Shown one piece after another: positions 55,453-56,536 of a stretch of 56,536 bases of DNA. Under the pieces are notes generated by a model. That model was not told the DNA's origin, searched no databases, and saw only the letters and a program-made list of their open reading frames with translations. The DNA is from Streptomyces griseicoloratus (GTDB lineage: Bacteria; Actinomycetota; Actinomycetes; Streptomycetales; Streptomycetaceae). Location of the stretch: assembly GCF_014534645.1 (NCBI RefSeq), contig NZ_JACVQF010000172.1, positions 1 through 56,536 of the forward strand, read 5' to 3'. A program made the position numbers and the translations under genes. Every line of letters begins with the position of its first letter. The first letter of the stretch is position 1.

Positions 55453-56536
55453 ATGCCCGAGGAGCCGCACGAGCCGGTCGTGCTGTCGGTCGTCATACCC
55501 ATGTACAACGAGGAGGAGGCCCTGCCCGCGCTGGTCGCGCGGGTGCGGCCGGTGCTCACGGAACTGGGGGTCGCGCACGAGGTCGTGGCGGTGGACGACG
55601 GCAGCAGCGACCGTACGGCGGAACTGCTCGCCGCCTTCCGGCTGGGCTGGCCGGAACTGCGCGTCGTGGCGCTGCGGCGCAACTCCGGCCACCAGGCGGC
55701 GCTCACCGCGGGCCTGGACCGCGCGGTCGGCGCCTACGTGGTGAGCCTGGACGCCGACCTCCAGGACCCGCCGGAGAAGATCCCGGAGATGCTGGCGCTG
55801 GCCCGCACCGAAGGGCTCGACATCGTCTACGGCGTGCGGACCGACCGGAGCAGCGACACCGGGTTCAAGCGCTGGACGGCGGGCGTCTACTACCGCCTCA
55901 TGCGCCGTCTGGCGGGCCCCTCGGTCCCCGCGCAGGCGGGCGACTTCCGACTGCTCAGCCGCGCCGCCGTGGAGGCGCTGAAGGCGCTGCCGGACCAGCA
56001 GCGCGTCTACCGGCTGCTGGTGCCCTGGCTGGGCTTCCCGAGCGGGCAGGTCACCTATGAGCGCGCGCCGCGCACCGCGGGCCGCACCAAGTACCCGCTG
56101 GGCCGGATGATCCGCCTCGCGGTGGACAGCGTCACCGGCTTCTCGGCCGCTCCGCTGCGCCTGGCCACCTGGCTCGGCGCCTGCGCCATCGTCGTCTGCC
56201 TGGGGCTGCTGGTCTACACGCTGAGCGCCTTCGCGCTGGGGCGGACGGTGCCGGGCTGGACCTCGCTCTTCACCGGCGTGGTGTTCATCGGGGCCGTGCA
56301 GCTGATCTGCGTCGGCCTGCTCGGCGAGTACGTCGCCCGGATCTACACGGCGGTGCAGAACCGGCCCACGTACTTCGTCCGTCACGACACGGCAACCGCG
56401 GCCGGCCAGGCCCCCACGACGCCGCCCGCCCGGGACCCCTTGCCGGGTCCCGCCGAGGACGCCGCCGGGCATACGTCGTCGGCAGCCGCTGGGGTCGCCG
56501 CGGCCGGTGCGCCGGGCGAGGTGGCGGGTGAGGTGG
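55453..56536 (+). CDS. GtrB/DPM1-like polyprenyl-phosphate glycosyltransferase, 3' end cut by the window
   Basis: GT2-family enzyme that charges a polyprenyl phosphate with a sugar on the inner membrane face. Visible motifs: VVIPMYNEEEALPALV, DDGSSDRT and SLDADLQDPPEKIPEM (metal DxD region), then GYVRTD-like RTAGRTKYPLGRM. Two C-terminal helices follow (about 235-260 and 275-300; LLGEYVARIYTAVQNRP after the second). The final 50 codons in view are Ala/Pro-rich. Start ATG 55453 with GGGAGGGG. The gene runs off the right edge, so its end is unseen. Confidence 0.9.
   Translation, partial: MPEEPHEPVVLSVVIPMYNEEEALPALVARVRPVLTELGVAHEVVAVDDGSSDRTAELLAAFRLGWPELRVVALRRNSGHQAALTAGLDRAVGAYVVSLDADLQDPPEKIPEMLALARTEGLDIVYGVRTDRSSDTGFKRWTAGVYYRLMRRLAGPSVPAQAGDFRLLSRAAVEALKALPDQQRVYRLLVPWLGFPSGQVTYERAPRTAGRTKYPLGRMIRLAVDSVTGFSAAPLRLATWLGACAIVVCLGLLVYTLSAFALGRTVPGWTSLFTGVVFIGAVQLICVGLLGEYVARIYTAVQNRPTYFVRHDTATAAGQAPTTPPARDPLPGPAEDAAGHTSSAAAGVAAAGAPGEVAGEV

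Overview
The window is a high-GC actinobacterial chromosome segment, almost certainly Streptomyces. The evidence is strong third-position G/C bias, frequent GTG/TTG starts, ATGA/GTGA gene overlaps, and gene order: korA, two-component system, a second complex I operon, rpmG-hadAB, tRNA-Trp-secE-nusG-rplKA, rplJL and rpoBC. No phage, insertion sequence or CRISPR array was recognised. All calls come from reading the sequence; no database search was run.

Layout. 1-4.7 kb (minus): start of korA (2-oxoacid:ferredoxin oxidoreductase), a LuxR-type response regulator, and two tandem paralogous sensor kinases. 4.9-15.2 kb (plus): a ten-gene complex I operon, nuoABCHIJKLMN, without nuoD and without the NADH-oxidising nuoEFG; NuoC has a long repeat-bearing tail. 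15.5-22.6 kb: HtpX protease, YccF, a SUKH protein, an APC permease, a GlsB-like protein, YajQ, tRNA-Tyr, a zinc-ribbon-like small protein, an NAD(P)-binding protein and a degenerate amidohydrolase. 22.8-24.3 kb: tRNA-Thr, tRNA-Met, rpmG and hadAB. 24.4-32.2 kb: two TetR modules with visible palindromic operators (one beside an MFS exporter, one beside an NAD(P)-binding protein), murB, an adenosine-deaminase-family enzyme and an aspartate aminotransferase. 32.5-46.7 kb: tRNA-Trp, secE, nusG, rplK, rplA, two paralogous lipoproteins, rplJ with an attenuator leader, rplL, rpoB and rpoC. RpoB carries Asn at the position equivalent to E. coli Ser531, a classic rifampicin-resistance site.

46.7-53.9 kb (minus) is the most unusual region. 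A tightly coupled cluster encodes, in transcription order: a Crp/Fnr regulator with an intact-looking cyclic-nucleotide pocket; a class III nucleotidyl cyclase; a small P-loop-like protein; a HEAT-like helical repeat protein; an SPFH-like/coiled-coil protein; a membrane protein resembling the Pycsar effector PycTM; and an M48 metalloprotease. The cyclase C-terminus and the P-loop-like protein N-terminus share a glycine-rich motif (IGGS.V.G.QHGVSGG) that looks like a homotypic signalling motif. A near-perfect CRP-type box (TGTGA-N6-GCACA) lies between the regulator and the cyclase. I propose a Pycsar-like cyclic-nucleotide defence or signalling system of unusual architecture. 54.0-56.5 kb: a membrane mannosyltransferase-like protein divergent from a GtrB/DPM1-like glycosyltransferase that runs off the right edge.

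Links between genes: korA next to a nuo operon without its NADH module suggests ferredoxin-linked electron input. The two TetR modules look autoregulated. The secE-rpoC block is the standard transcription/translation core.
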